Source of the DNA: Alphaproteobacteria bacterium
Lineage (GTDB): Bacteria; Pseudomonadota; Alphaproteobacteria; Thalassobaculales; Thalassobaculaceae
Direction of reading: 5' to 3'
Assembly (NCBI GenBank): GCA_028822575.1
Contig: JAPKDN010000174.1
Coordinates: 1 to 7,003 of the forward strand
Length of the DNA stretch: 7,003 bases
Below are positions 5,911 through 7,003 of this stretch, one piece after another; the first letter of the stretch is position 1; each line of letters begins with the position of its first letter. Under the pieces are notes generated by a model that was not told the DNA's origin, did no database searches, and saw nothing but the letters and a program-made list of their open reading frames with translations. Made by a program: the position numbers and the translations under genes.

Positions 5911-6918
5911 ATGAGCGTTAAACTGGCGATCAACGGATTCGGTCGCATTGGGCGGCTGGTGTTGCGGGCTTTGCATGAGAGCGGTCGGAAAGACCTGGAG
6001 GTCGTGGCCATCAACGACCTCGGCCCGGTCGCTTCGAACGCGCACCTGCTGAAATGGGACAGCAATCACGGCCGGTTTCCAGGCGAGATCACTGTCGGCG
6101 AGGACACCATCGATCTGGGCCATGGCCCGATCAAGGTGACCGCCGAGCGTGACCCGACCAAGCTGCCGCACGGCGAGCTTGGCGTCGACATCGTGCTTGA
6201 GTGCACCGGTATCTTCACCGCCCGCGAGAAAGCCGCAATGCATCTGGAAGCCGGCGCAAAACGGGTGATCATCTCCGCGCCCGCGACAGGCGCCGACCTG
6301 ACCGTCGTCTATGGCGTAAACCATGACCAGATCAGCGCCGAGCATACCGTAATCTCCAATGCCTCGTGCACCACCAACTGTCTGGCGCCGGTGGCCTTCG
6401 TGCTGAACAACGCTTTTGGCATCGAGTCCGGCTATATGACTACGATCCACGCCTATACCAGTGATCAGCCGACCTTGGACACCCTGCACCCCGACCTGCA
6501 CCGCTCGCGGTCAGCGGCCACCTCGATGATCCCAACCTCGACCGGCGCCGCCCGCGCCGTGGGCCTGGTGATGCCCGAATTGGTGGGCAAGCTCGACGGT
6601 ACGGCGATCCGGGTCCCAACCTCGAATGTAAGCCTGATCGACTTCAAGTTCGTGCCAAAGAAAAAAACCACGGTGGAAGAAGTCAACGCCGCGATCATCG
6701 CCGCCGCGAACGGTTCGCTGAAAGGCGTCCTCGGCACCAATGACGAGCCTCTGGTATCGATCGATTTTAACCATAATCCGAACAGCTCGACCTTCGATCT
6801 GAAGCAAACCCAGGTCATCGACGGTAATCTGGTCCGGGTGTTGTCGTGGTACGACAACGAATGGGGCTTCTCTAACCGCATGACCGACACGGCGGCGGCG
6901 GTGGCCAAGACACTTTAG
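5911..6918 (+). CDS. gap: Glyceraldehyde-3-phosphate dehydrogenase, type I
   Basis: It catalyses the reversible phosphorylating oxidation of glyceraldehyde-3-phosphate to 1,3-bisphosphoglycerate with NAD(P), serving glycolysis and gluconeogenesis. At 335 residues it is full length. The Rossmann motif [13 protein letters not shown] is at 8-20, and Asp36 at the end of beta2 (VVAINDLG) favours NAD. The active-site Cys153 sits in [13 protein letters not shown], and His180 in [10 protein letters not shown]. The phosphate-binding loop [14 protein letters not shown] is at 205-218, and the C-terminal [13 protein letters not shown] is complete. The SNASCTTNC context fits GAPDH rather than erythrose-4-phosphate dehydrogenase. 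GGGAGA six bases before the ATG is a good ribosome binding site, stronger than that of tkt, so translation is probably higher. It stands between tkt and a third gene, with short gaps on both sides. Confidence 0.97.
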   Translation: MSVKLAINGFGRIGRLVLRALHESGRKDLEVVAINDLGPVASNAHLLKWDSNHGRFPGEITVGEDTIDLGHGPIKVTAERDPTKLPHGELGVDIVLECTGIFTAREKAAMHLEAGAKRVIISAPATGADLTVVYGVNHDQISAEHTVISNASCTTNCLAPVAFVLNNAFGIESGYMTTIHAYTSDQPTLDTLHPDLHRSRSAATSMIPTSTGAARAVGLVMPELVGKLDGTAIRVPTSNVSLIDFKFVPKKKTTVEEVNAAIIAAANGSLKGVLGTNDEPLVSIDFNHNPNSSTFDLKQTQVIDGNLVRVLSWYDNEWGFSNRMTDTAAAVAKTL

Positions 6919-6966
6919 GCCTGTGAATTTTCGAGACACACCGCATTTTCAAGGGAGACCATCGAG

Positions 6967-7003
6967 ATGAAGATCACCAGAGCCGTCAAGAAGATCCTGG
7001 ATA
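6967..7003 (+). CDS. Start of a third cluster gene, probably class I fructose-bisphosphate aldolase (3' end outside window)
   Basis: Only twelve codons are visible, reading MKITRAVKKILD. The ATG is preceded at ideal distance by AAGGGAGA (6951-6958), the strongest ribosome binding site in the window, 48 nt after the gap stop, so a real gene start in the same operon is likely. The sequence resembles the N-terminus of bacterial class I (DhnA/DeoC-like) fructose-bisphosphate aldolases, which begin with a similar basic helix before a SDNPG segment. It does not look like phosphoglycerate kinase, the commonest neighbour of gap, which usually begins with a FRTLDD-type stretch. An aldolase would fit the tkt-gap context. 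With so few residues the product is a recognition-based guess. Confidence 0.5.
   Translation, partial: MKITRAVKKILD

Noticed and set aside
5860..6501. 213-aa minus-strand open frame opposite gap
   Set aside because: It is antisense to the intact, highly conserved gap gene; GC-rich coding DNA commonly gives such shadows. The same holds for the minus-strand frames at 6465-6908 and 6511-6939.

Overview
The window reads as a chromosomal stretch from an alphaproteobacterium, most likely of the Rhodospirillales type. This rests on the gene order DUF4164 - zapA - 6S RNA - fau - ymdB running divergently from a tkt - gap cluster, on a receiver-domain tail of a style I associate with that order, and on moderately GC-rich coding DNA. 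Placement is by recognition of protein motifs and synteny, not by any search.

Layout. (1) The left edge holds the C-terminal part of a CheY-like response regulator, followed on the same strand by a 161-residue protein with an Hpt-like His motif; together they look like a small phosphorelay module. (2) Convergent to them is a minus-strand housekeeping block. In transcription order it is a small DUF4164 coiled-coil protein, the cell-division protein ZapA, a 6S RNA gene with its own -10 box, 5-formyltetrahydrofolate cyclo-ligase (fau) and a TIGR00282/YmdB-family metallophosphoesterase. The two metabolic genes are 4 nt apart. (3) Between this block and the sugar-phosphate genes lies an unusually long non-housekeeping stretch of about 800 bp. 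Its left half is a decayed 5' fragment of a choline-sulfatase-like gene (minus strand). Its right half (about 350 bp) has no recognisable gene but contains palindromes and a leader hairpin. (4) The right third is a plus-strand central carbon cluster: transketolase (tkt), glyceraldehyde-3-phosphate dehydrogenase (gap), and the first 12 codons of a third gene whose start resembles class I (DhnA-type) fructose-bisphosphate aldolase. These enzymes serve glycolysis/gluconeogenesis, the non-oxidative pentose phosphate pathway and, if the organism is autotrophic, the Calvin cycle.

Most of the window is ordinary core genome. The points worth a second look are the response regulator/Hpt-like pair, alternative pairings inside the 6S RNA, the sulfatase remnant with its mutated active-site signature, a 15-bp tandem duplication across the ymdB stop codon, and the structured tkt leader. 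I do not see a new biological system here.
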